Assembly: GCF_021491915.1 (NCBI RefSeq)
Contig: NZ_CP090836.1
Coordinates: 2,590,501-2,654,500, forward strand
Length of the DNA: 64,000 nucleotides
Source: Paracoccus everestensis
Lineage (GTDB): Bacteria > Pseudomonadota > Alphaproteobacteria > Rhodobacterales > Rhodobacteraceae
Direction: 5' to 3'
Part shown: positions 17,955 through 24,810 of the stretch, one piece after another
Numbering within the stretch: position 1 is the stretch's first letter
Layout of the letters: every line of letters starts with the position of its first letter
Made by a program: the position numbers and the translations under genes
Notes under the pieces: model-generated
What the model was told of the DNA's origin: nothing
The model's input: the letters and a program-made list of their open reading frames with translations, nothing else
Databases searched by the model: none

Positions 17955-18341
17955 TCAGCCCGCCAGATGGGCGCGGTGGTCGAAGGCCTTCCAGTCGGTC
18001 CGGGCGATCCACTGGTCCTGCGGCTGGCGGGCGGCGATGTCGGGTGCCACCTCGACCTCGTCAAAGCCCACGCGGCGGGCCATGGCGTATTGATCCGCAA
18101 TCAAGCGGCCCGAGGCGCGAAGGCGGCCCTTGAAGCCCAGTTCACGCAAACGGCGGGCCAGCGAAAAGCCGCGCCCATCGGTAAAGGACGGGAACTCGAT
18201 GGCGATCAGGTCGCGGTCCAGATGCTGGGCCAGGTCGGCCAGCGGCGTATCGGGGGCAAGGGTTTCCTCGGCCTCGTCCACCAGGGGGTGAAAGCCGTCG
18301 TCGCGCGCGATCACGCGTTCGCTGTTCAACCGTTCGGTCAT
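17955..18341 (-). CDS. DUF934 protein of the sulfate-assimilation operon
   Basis: A 128-residue DUF934 protein. Conserved-looking segments are AIEFPSFTDGRGFSLARRLRE and FDEVEVAPD. Its start overlaps the cysH stop (ATGA), so the two are co-translated. DUF934 genes regularly accompany cysI/cysH in alphaproteobacteria, which implies a role in sulfite reduction, but no biochemical function is established. No metal-binding cysteines or membrane segment are visible. Confidence 0.85.
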   Translation of the reverse strand: MTERLNSERVIARDDGFHPLVDEAEETLAPDTPLADLAQHLDRDLIAIEFPSFTDGRGFSLARRLRELGFKGRLRASGRLIADQYAMARRVGFDEVEVAPDIAARQPQDQWIARTDWKAFDHRAHLAG

Positions 18342-19069
18342 GCCGGAACCTTTCCGCGGACGATCTTGCCGCCAATGAAGTGGATGCCGCATTCGGACTT
18401 GTCGCTGCCCCGCCACCGCCCTGCGCGCGGATCCTCGCCCGGCTTCACGGGGGACGTGCAGGGCGCGCAGCCGATGGACGGATAGCCGCGGGCCACCAGC
18501 GGATGACGCGGCAGGTTGTTCTCGATCATGTATTCCTGGACATCTTCGCTGCGCCAATGGGCCAGCGGGTTGATGCGCAGGCGCAAGGGCTGCTCGGGTT
18601 CGAAGAATTCGAGTGCCGCGCGGTCGCTGTTCTGGAACCGCTTGCGGCCCGTGATCCAAGCGTCATAGCCCGACAGCGCGCCTTCCAGCGGCACGGTCTT
18701 GCGCAGATCGCAGCAAGCATTGGCGTCGAACTGGTGCAGCGTCCCGTCGGGATCCTGTCGCGCGACCTGCGCCGGATCGGCGCGTATCACCTGCACATTG
18801 GTCAGGCCCAGCCTGGCCGACACGTCGCGTTGGTATTCCAGCGTTTCGGGAAACAGCATCTGCGTGTCGATGAACAGCACCGGCAGGCCCGGCGCCACCC
18901 GGCTGACCATGTGCAGCAGCACCACCGATTCCGCCCCGAAGGACGACACAAGGGCCACCCGGCCCAGGTCCGGGTCGGATACGGCGCGGCGCAGAACCTC
19001 GGTCGCGGCATGGTGCCGGTATCGGTCGTTCAACCGCGCGGCGCGGCTGTCCAGGCTGTCATCAAGCAT
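18338..19069 (-). CDS. cysH: Assimilatory adenylyl-sulfate reductase, [4Fe-4S] type
   Basis: A 243-residue PP-loop reductase that converts activated sulfate to sulfite. It has the paired cysteines of the iron-sulfur type: CC in ANACCDLRK (about residue 119) and CxxC in GCAPC (about 202), plus the catalytic ECGIH near the C-terminus. This pattern points to APS as the preferred substrate, although database names often say phosphoadenylyl-sulfate reductase. I chose the ATG at 19069 (MLDDSLDS), which overlaps the cysI stop by 8 bases. Confidence 0.9.
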   Translation of the reverse strand: MLDDSLDSRAARLNDRYRHHAATEVLRRAVSDPDLGRVALVSSFGAESVVLLHMVSRVAPGLPVLFIDTQMLFPETLEYQRDVSARLGLTNVQVIRADPAQVARQDPDGTLHQFDANACCDLRKTVPLEGALSGYDAWITGRKRFQNSDRAALEFFEPEQPLRLRINPLAHWRSEDVQEYMIENNLPRHPLVARGYPSIGCAPCTSPVKPGEDPRAGRWRGSDKSECGIHFIGGKIVRGKVPA

Positions 19070-20720
19070 GGGCAGGCTCGGGATAGAGCGCGGCCTTGAA
19101 CGGGGCCGGACCAAGCCGGCGATAGGCGTCGATAAAGCGTTCGGATGCGTCGGTGCGAAGGTCCAGATAAGCGCGCATCAGGCGGTCGATGGCCGGGACG
19201 ACCTCCTCGATCGGGAAGCCCGCGCCGGCACGCTCGCCGAGGGCCGGGATGTCGTAACCATCGCCGCCCAGCGTGATCTGATAGTTTTCCACCCCTGCCC
19301 GGTCCAGCCCTAGGATGCCGATATGGCCCAGATGGTGATGCCCGCAGGCATTGATGCAGCCCGAGATGCGGATGTTCAGCTTGCCGATCTCGTCTTCCAG
19401 GCCATTGTCCTTGAAATGGGTGGCGATGTCCTGGGCGATGGGGATCGAGCGGGCGGTGGCCAGCGTGCAGTAGTCCATGCCCGGGCAGGCGATGATATCG
19501 CTGGTCAGACCGGCATTCGCCACCGCCAGCCCGGCCTTTTGCAAGGCGGAGTAAACGGCGGGCAGGTCCGATTTGTGGACATGGGGCAGCACGACGTTCT
19601 GGTCGTGGCTGATGCGCAGGTCGGCATGGCCATACTGTTCCGCCAGATCGGCCAGCAGGCGCATCTGGTCCGCACCGGCGTCGCCCGGCGTTTCGCCATG
19701 CGTTTTGAAGGTCACGATCACGCTGGCATAGCCGGGACTCTTGTGGGCATGCAGGTTGGTGTCCGTCCAGCTGCGAAAGGCGCCGTTCTTCGCACGCTCG
19801 GCCTCGTAACCCTCGGTTCCGGCATTGCGGAAAGCGGGGGCGGCAAAGCGGTCGCGGAAGATCGCCAGCGCCTCGCGGTCGGCGCCGTGGAAGTCGCGGC
19901 GGCGGTTCTGGAACTCCTCCTCGACCTCGGCCTTGAAGACATCCAGGCCGCGTTCGTGGACGGTGATCTTGATGCGGGCCTTGTACTTGTTGTCGCGGCG
20001 TCCCGACAGGTTGTAGGTCGCGATGATCGCCTCGATATAGGCCAGCAGGTCGGCCTCGGGCAGGAAGTCGCGGATCACCTTGCCCAGCATGGGCGTGCGG
20101 CCCAGACCGCCGCCGACCCAGACCTCGAAGCCCGTCTGGCCGTCCTTCTGGATCAGGCGCAGCCCGATGTCATGGGCCGCAACCAGGGCGCGGTCGCGCG
20201 CCGCGCCGGTAATGGCGATCTTGAACTTGCGCGGCAGGAACTGGAATTCCGCGTGGTCGGTGGACCAGCTGCGCAGCAGTTCCGCATAGGGGCGCGGGTC
20301 GATGTATTCGTCGGCGGCAGCCCCCGCAAAGGCATCGGTCGTGACGTTGCGGATCGTGTTGCCGCTGGTCTGGATGGCGTGCATCCCGACGGATGCCAGC
20401 TTGTCCAGCATATCGGGGATATCCACCAGCCGGGGCCAGTTGAACTGGATGTTCTGCCGCGTGGTCCAGTGGCCATAGCCCTTGTCATAGGTTTCGGCCA
20501 GATGGGCCAGCATCCGCATCTGGTCGGGGCAGATCGTGCCATAAGGAATGGCGATCCGCAGCATATAGGCGTGCAGTTGCAGGTAAACGCCGTTCATCAG
20601 GCGCAGGGGCCGGAATTCGTCTTCCGTCAGGCTGCCGTCCAGGCGACGTTCGACCTGGGCGCGGAACTGGGCCGCACGGTGGCGCACATAGTCGGTTTCG
20701 ACGGGACGAACATCAAACAT
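19062..20720 (-). CDS. cysI: Sulfite reductase hemoprotein (nitrite/sulfite reductase family)
   Basis: A 552-residue siroheme enzyme that reduces sulfite to sulfide. Two half-domains are visible, each with a ferredoxin-like 'WTTRQNIQF' or 'ISHDQNVVL' strand. The four cysteines that bind the coupled [4Fe-4S]/siroheme centre are in CPGMDYC (about residue 413) and SGCINACGHHH (about 452). It sits between the DUF2849 gene (8-base overlap) and cysH. With fpr in the operon, it is likely ferredoxin-dependent. Confidence 0.92.
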   Translation of the reverse strand: MFDVRPVETDYVRHRAAQFRAQVERRLDGSLTEDEFRPLRLMNGVYLQLHAYMLRIAIPYGTICPDQMRMLAHLAETYDKGYGHWTTRQNIQFNWPRLVDIPDMLDKLASVGMHAIQTSGNTIRNVTTDAFAGAAADEYIDPRPYAELLRSWSTDHAEFQFLPRKFKIAITGAARDRALVAAHDIGLRLIQKDGQTGFEVWVGGGLGRTPMLGKVIRDFLPEADLLAYIEAIIATYNLSGRRDNKYKARIKITVHERGLDVFKAEVEEEFQNRRRDFHGADREALAIFRDRFAAPAFRNAGTEGYEAERAKNGAFRSWTDTNLHAHKSPGYASVIVTFKTHGETPGDAGADQMRLLADLAEQYGHADLRISHDQNVVLPHVHKSDLPAVYSALQKAGLAVANAGLTSDIIACPGMDYCTLATARSIPIAQDIATHFKDNGLEDEIGKLNIRISGCINACGHHHLGHIGILGLDRAGVENYQITLGGDGYDIPALGERAGAGFPIEEVVPAIDRLMRAYLDLRTDASERFIDAYRRLGPAPFKAALYPEPAHA

Positions 20721-21054
20721 TGCTGGCCTCGGTCAGGTTGGCTTGCTTCAGGGTCTGGATGCCGTGGAAGTAATTCGACGGCCCGCGCTGCCGGAACGCT
20801 TCGCGGAAATGGGCGGGTTCGGGACCATTGGGGCCGCGCCGTGCCTCGACCAGATAGGGGCCGACGACGATGTTGGACTGGCCCACCGCCTTCAGCAGCG
20901 CCAGATCGGCGATGGCCTCGTCCTCGAAAAGGGTCGCGTGGGCGGGGTCGGCGGTCCAGCCATCCTCGCACATCCAGACGTTATGGCCTTCGCGCAAATC
21001 GTTTGCGGTGATAACGCCGGGTTTCGCGGCAGTCGGGGTGAAGGCTTTGCTCAT
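20713..21054 (-). CDS. DUF2849 protein, first gene of the sulfate-assimilation operon
   Basis: A 113-residue DUF2849 protein. It begins the operon and its end overlaps the cysI start. Recognisable family features are ITANDLREGHNVWM and VVGPYLVEARRGPNG. In alphaproteobacteria these genes are found next to cysG/cysI, suggesting help in siroheme insertion or sulfite reductase assembly. That role is inference. No cysG lies in the window. Confidence 0.85.
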   Translation of the reverse strand: MSKAFTPTAAKPGVITANDLREGHNVWMCEDGWTADPAHATLFEDEAIADLALLKAVGQSNIVVGPYLVEARRGPNGPEPAHFREAFRQRGPSNYFHGIQTLKQANLTEASNV

Positions 21055-21087
21055 GACACGGACCCTTTCCGATAGGTCCTAGCAATA

Positions 21088-21102
21088 TAGAATTTTGTTC
21101 TG
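21088..21102. promoter_or_regulatory. Lrp-like operator between the cys operon and its divergent regulator
   Basis: TAGAATTTTGTTCTG matches 13 of 15 positions of the classical Lrp consensus YAGHAWATTWTDCTR and contains the dyad AGAA-N5-TTCT. It lies in the 101-bp gap between the DUF2849 start and the Lrp/AsnC gene, a natural place for joint and self regulation. Confidence 0.55.
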
Positions 21103-21155
21103 GATCTTTACGATAGGGTCGGGAAAATAAGGACATTCAATCCCGATGGTTCCCC

Positions 21156-21671
21156 ATGTCAGAACAGCTTCCACAGATTGCCGGTGCCACCAAAACGAAT
21201 TTCCGGCTGGACGAGGTGGATCGCAAAATCCTGTCCCTGCTGCAAGAGGATGCAAGCCTGTCGCTGGACCAGATCGCCGACCGCGTGGGCGCGTCCAAGA
21301 CCCCCGTCTGGAACCGGATCCGCAAGCTGCGAGAGGCTGGCGTGATCCGCCGCCAGGTCGCGATCCTGGACCCCGAGGCCCTGGGGCTGGAGGCCTGCTT
21401 CTTCGTGCTGATCCGCACCAGCGAACACGACAAGACCTGGGCCGCGCGGTTCCTCAAGGCGCTTCGCGAACGCCCCGAGGTGATCGAGGCCCACCGGCTG
21501 GCGGGCGACATCGACTATATCCTGAAGGTGCAGGTCAGGAACGCGCGCGCCTATGACCGCTTCTACCAGTCGCTGATCGGCGAGGTGAAGATCCACAACG
21601 TCACCGCGCTGTTGTCGATGGAGGAGATCAAGGCGACCAGTGCGCTTCCCATCCCGGATGTTACGCGCTAG
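21156..21671 (+). CDS. Lrp/AsnC-family regulator, divergent from the cys operon
   Basis: A 171-residue Lrp/AsnC protein. The helix-turn-helix lies about residues 23-60 (LDEVDRKILSLLQEDASLS, then IADRVGASKTPVWNRIRKLREAGVI) and a RAM effector domain follows. The divergent arrangement and the Lrp-like site in the shared promoter suggest that it controls the sulfate-assimilation operon, perhaps sensing cysteine or a related amino acid. The effector is not deducible from sequence. Confidence 0.88.
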   Translation: MSEQLPQIAGATKTNFRLDEVDRKILSLLQEDASLSLDQIADRVGASKTPVWNRIRKLREAGVIRRQVAILDPEALGLEACFFVLIRTSEHDKTWAARFLKALRERPEVIEAHRLAGDIDYILKVQVRNARAYDRFYQSLIGEVKIHNVTALLSMEEIKATSALPIPDVTR

Positions 21672-21695
21672 AGTTGTGCCACGTTTGGGGGCCGC

Positions 21696-22052
21696 ATGTC
21701 CGACTATACCATCTGGCACAATCCGAAATGCTCGACCTCGCGCTTTGTGCTGCAAGCCTTGCAGGATGCCGGGGCGGATGTGACGGTGCGCGATTATCTG
21801 GCGCAGCCCCCTTCGACTGTCGAACTGCGCGCGGCCCTGGACCGGCTGGGCATGGCCCCCCGCGACCTGCTGCGGCGCAGGAACACGCCTTATGACGATC
21901 TGGGCCTGGGCGACCCGAAGCTGTCCGACGATGCGCTGATCCAGGCGATGTCGGATCACCCCGCGCTGATCGAACGCCCGGTGGTCTTCGGCCCGGCGGG
22001 CGCACGGCTGTGCCGGCCCAAGGAAACCGTCTTCGACCTGCTGGCACGCTGA
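21696..22052 (+). CDS. ArsC/Spx-family glutaredoxin-like protein
   Basis: A 118-residue thioredoxin-fold protein with the N-terminal HNPKCSTSR loop of the glutaredoxin-coupled ArsC family (catalytic Cys 12) and the conserved RPVV segment near residue 93. The canonical role is reduction of arsenate with glutathione, but no other arsenic gene is nearby. It could also be one of the many ArsC-like proteins without that activity. Its TGA overlaps the start of the next gene (TGATG). Confidence 0.85.
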   Translation: MSDYTIWHNPKCSTSRFVLQALQDAGADVTVRDYLAQPPSTVELRAALDRLGMAPRDLLRRRNTPYDDLGLGDPKLSDDALIQAMSDHPALIERPVVFGPAGARLCRPKETVFDLLAR

Positions 22053-23032
22053 TGGCCGCGTCGAATCTGCTGATCGTGGCCCAGGCCGGTCGCCTGGAAT
22101 TCCAGGCGATCATCTTCGCCGCCAGCCTGCGCCACGCTGCCCCCGATTTCACCGGCCGCCTGATCGTGGCGGAACCCCAGCCCGAAGGCGCATGGGCGGG
22201 CCATGATACACGGATCGGGGACGATACCCGCGCCCTGCTGGACAGCCTGGGGGCCGAGATCACGCCCTTTGCCGCCCGCCATCCCGGGGCTGCCTATCCT
22301 TACGGCAACAAGATCTAGGCCTTGTCGATCCTGCCCCCCGACAGCCCCTTTGTCTTTTTCGACAGCGACACGTTGATCACCGGCCCCCTGGATCAGGTGC
22401 CTTTCGGCAATCGCCCCGCAGCATCGATGCGCCGCGAGGGGACGTGGCCGGAACCGCCGCTGTATGGGCCCGGATATGCGGCGATCTGGAAGTCGCTTTA
22501 TGACCGCTTTGGCCTGGACTTCGCGTCGTCCCTGGACCGGTCGCAGCCGGACGAGCATTGGGAACGCTATCTGTATTTCAACGCAGGCTGGTTCTGCGGT
22601 CCCGATCCTGCGGCCTTTTCCCAGCGATTCCTGGACTGGGCATTGTCCGTGCGCCGCGACCCACCCGATGAGCTGGCCTGCCAAAGCCTGAACCCCTGGC
22701 TGGACCAGGTGGTCTTGCCCTTGGTCATCCACAGCCTGGGCGGCGGGCGCCCCGGTGCTGAGTTGGCCAGGCTTGATGGCACCGTCAGCTGCCATTACCG
22801 CAACCTGCCGCTGCTTTACGCGCGCGAGTCCGACGCGGTGCTGGACGTGCTGGAAACCGCCACCGCGCCCAACCGCATCAAGAAGAGGCTGCGGGATTGG
22901 GAACCGGCCAAGAAGCTAATCTATCAGGGCAAGGGCCGCGACAAGGTGCGGCCGCTGTTCGCGGGCGGGCTGCCGTCCAAGGAAAAGCCGATCCGGCAGA
23001 CGCTGAAAAAGAACGGCTGGTGGTGGGACTAG
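22052..23032 (+). pseudogene. Glycosyltransferase-like (GT-A, DxD) protein interrupted by an amber codon
   Basis: The frame runs from ATG 22052 to the stop at 23030-23032 with a single in-frame TAG at 22316-22318. The first 88 residues end in PYPYGNKI-like sequence and the frame resumes with LSILPPDSPFVFFDSDTLITG. That segment contains the DSD (DxD) motif of GT-A glycosyltransferases only about 14 residues past the amber. Both halves look like one protein of about 326 residues. A downstream ATG near 22328 is not available, and a UUG or similar start would be needed for the second half. Substrate unknown. Either a nonsense mutation or a sequencing error is likely. Confidence 0.75.
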
Positions 23033-23442
23033 CCGCCCTGTGCTGCCGAAATTGAAACCGGGATGCCGCGCTGCAGGGAGCAGCCGACCATCGAACTGTT
23101 CCTGGCCTCGTCGATCAAGGGCTGCGGGTCCGATCCGTCATCCATGGCGCATTGCACCACCATCTCGGCCCCGGTGGCGATTGGCGGATCACCCTCCATC
23201 GTCAGATGCACCTTGACCGCTAGCGAGGCGACAGAGACCCCTCGCCTGTGCGCGATATAGCGCAGGTCGTTGCAGAAGCACCCGCCGATGGCCAAGGCCA
23301 GCAACTGCGCGCCGTTGAACCCCAGGCCCATGCCCCCCGCCTTGCCCTCGGGACGGTCGGCGATGATGCAATGGGTGCCGGCCCAGCCCACCGCGGCCTC
23401 GGTCCCCGGAACGTTCATCAGGCTGATGCTGACAACAGGCAT
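23029..23442 (-). CDS. OsmC-family protein
   Basis: A 137-residue OsmC/Ohr-superfamily protein, starting at the Met of MPVVSISLMNVPG. The two active-site-type cysteines are present in AIGGCFCNDLRY and SSMVGCSLQRG. Members are thiol peroxidases or stress proteins; which substrate this one uses cannot be told. Its end overlaps the end of the convergent glycosyltransferase-like gene by 4 bases. Confidence 0.85.
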   Translation of the reverse strand: MPVVSISLMNVPGTEAAVGWAGTHCIIADRPEGKAGGMGLGFNGAQLLALAIGGCFCNDLRYIAHRRGVSVASLAVKVHLTMEGDPPIATGAEMVVQCAMDDGSDPQPLIDEARNSSMVGCSLQRGIPVSISAAQGG

Positions 23443-23501
23443 GGCGGCCCCCTGCGGCTGATCCGGGACCAGCCTAGCACGGGACGGGCCGCCCTGTCGC
23501 C

Positions 23502-24539
23502 TTACCCCTCGCCCGCGTCCTCGGTCGATCCGCGCCAGATGTTCACATCGCCGCCTGCCGACAGATCGTCGATGCGGGACAGTTCTTCGGCGGTGAAATC
23601 CAGCCGATCCAGTGCGCCGACGCAATCCGTAACCTGGGACGGACGCGAGGCGCCGATCAGCGCACTGGTCACCCGACCGTCGCGCAGGGTCCAGGCCACC
23701 CCCATCTGCGCCAGGCTTTGCCCGCGTGCGGCCGCCAGGTCGTTCAACCCGTTCAGGCGCTGGATCATGTCATCCGTCAGCCAATCCTGCGCCAGCGACT
23801 TGCCCTGGGCCGCGCGGCTGTCGGCAGGGATGCCGTTCAGGTATTTGCCCGTCAGCATCCCCTGGGCCAGCGGCGTAAAGACGATGCTGCCCATGCCCGA
23901 ATCATCCAGCGTGTCCAGCAACCTGTCACGCTCGATCCAGCGGTTCAGCAGGTTATAGCTGGGCTGGTGGATCAGGCAGGGCGTTCCCAGGTCACGCAGG
24001 ATCGCCACTGCCTCGCGCGTGCGGGCGCTGTTATAGCTGCTGATGCCCACGTAAAGCGCGCGTCCCGACCGGACGATATGATCCAGCGCGCCCATGGTTT
24101 CCTCCAGGGGCGTGTCGGGATCGAAGCGGTGGGAATAGAAGATATCGACGTGATCCAGGCCCATCCGCTTCAGCGACTGGTCGCAGGATTGGACCAGGTA
24201 TTTGCGGCTTCCGAATTCGCCATAAGGACCGGGCCACATCCGCCATCCGGCCTTGCTGCTGATGACCAGTTCGTCGCGAAGTCCGGCAAAATCGGTGCGC
24301 AGGATGTCCCCGAAGGCCTCCTCGGCGCTGCCGGGGGGCGGGCCATAGTTGTTGGCCAGGTCGAAATGGGTGATGCCCAGATCAAAGGCCGTGCGGCAGA
24401 TGTCGCGCTTGGTCTGGTGGGGCGTGTCATGGCCGAAATTGTGCCACAGCCCCAGGCTGATCGCGGGCAGCAGCAGCCCGGACCGCCCGCAGCGGCGGTA
24501 TTGCATCCGGTCGTAACGGTCGCTTGCAGGTTTATACAT
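23502..24539 (-). CDS. Aldo/keto reductase, glyceraldehyde-3-phosphate reductase (YghZ) type
   Basis: A 345-residue NADPH-dependent aldo/keto reductase. The catalytic tetrad is visible: Asp and Tyr in FDLANNYGPPPGSAEEAFG, Lys in VISSKAGWRMWPGPYG, and His in DIFYSHRFDPDTPLEETMGAL. These blocks are typical of the YghZ/Gpr branch, which reduces L-glyceraldehyde 3-phosphate and methylglyoxal. I chose the Met at 24539; its first 8 bases overlap the end of the DUF3253 gene. Confidence 0.9.
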   Translation of the reverse strand: MYKPASDRYDRMQYRRCGRSGLLLPAISLGLWHNFGHDTPHQTKRDICRTAFDLGITHFDLANNYGPPPGSAEEAFGDILRTDFAGLRDELVISSKAGWRMWPGPYGEFGSRKYLVQSCDQSLKRMGLDHVDIFYSHRFDPDTPLEETMGALDHIVRSGRALYVGISSYNSARTREAVAILRDLGTPCLIHQPSYNLLNRWIERDRLLDTLDDSGMGSIVFTPLAQGMLTGKYLNGIPADSRAAQGKSLAQDWLTDDMIQRLNGLNDLAAARGQSLAQMGVAWTLRDGRVTSALIGASRPSQVTDCVGALDRLDFTAEELSRIDDLSAGGDVNIWRGSTEDAGEG

Positions 24540-24810
24540 CGCGGTCCTCGGTTGATGGGGCGGGTCCAAGGCGGATCGGTCCCCGGACATCCGGCCCGGC
24601 GATCCGCGTTCCGCCCTGGGTGATGCTCAGCAAGCCCTGGTCCGCCAGCCGCAAGGCCTGATCCCGGATCGGCTGCATCAGCGGCCGCCAGTCGGCGGCC
24701 AAGTCGCGCGCGATTTTGCTGGGACAGCAGGTCGTGCCGGGATGCAGCCGTCCCACCTAGTCAAGAATGGCCCGCGCAAGATCCTCCCCGCGCGGGCCGG
24801 GATCGGTCAT
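24532..24810 (-). pseudogene. DUF3253 protein interrupted by an amber codon
   Basis: The frame starts with ATG at 24810 overlapping the ileS stop (ATGA), runs 17 codons (MTDPGPRGEDLARAILD), meets TAG at 24757-24759, then continues with VGRLHPGTTCCPSKIARDL and WRPLMQPIRDQA to ARGPIRLG-like sequence. These are the conserved blocks of DUF3253 ('CPSEVAR', 'WRxLM', 'GPIRL'). The 74 codons after the amber could still be translated from a GTG at 24756, but they would lack the first helix. Function of DUF3253 is unknown. Confidence 0.7.
24769..24798 (-). terminator. Terminator-like hairpin just after ileS
   Basis: GGCCCGCGC pairs perfectly with GCGCGGGCC (9 bp, 12-base loop) and ATTCTT follows on the minus strand. 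It starts 9 bases past the ileS stop and lies inside the first codons of the DUF3253 gene. The T run is weak. Confidence 0.45.
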
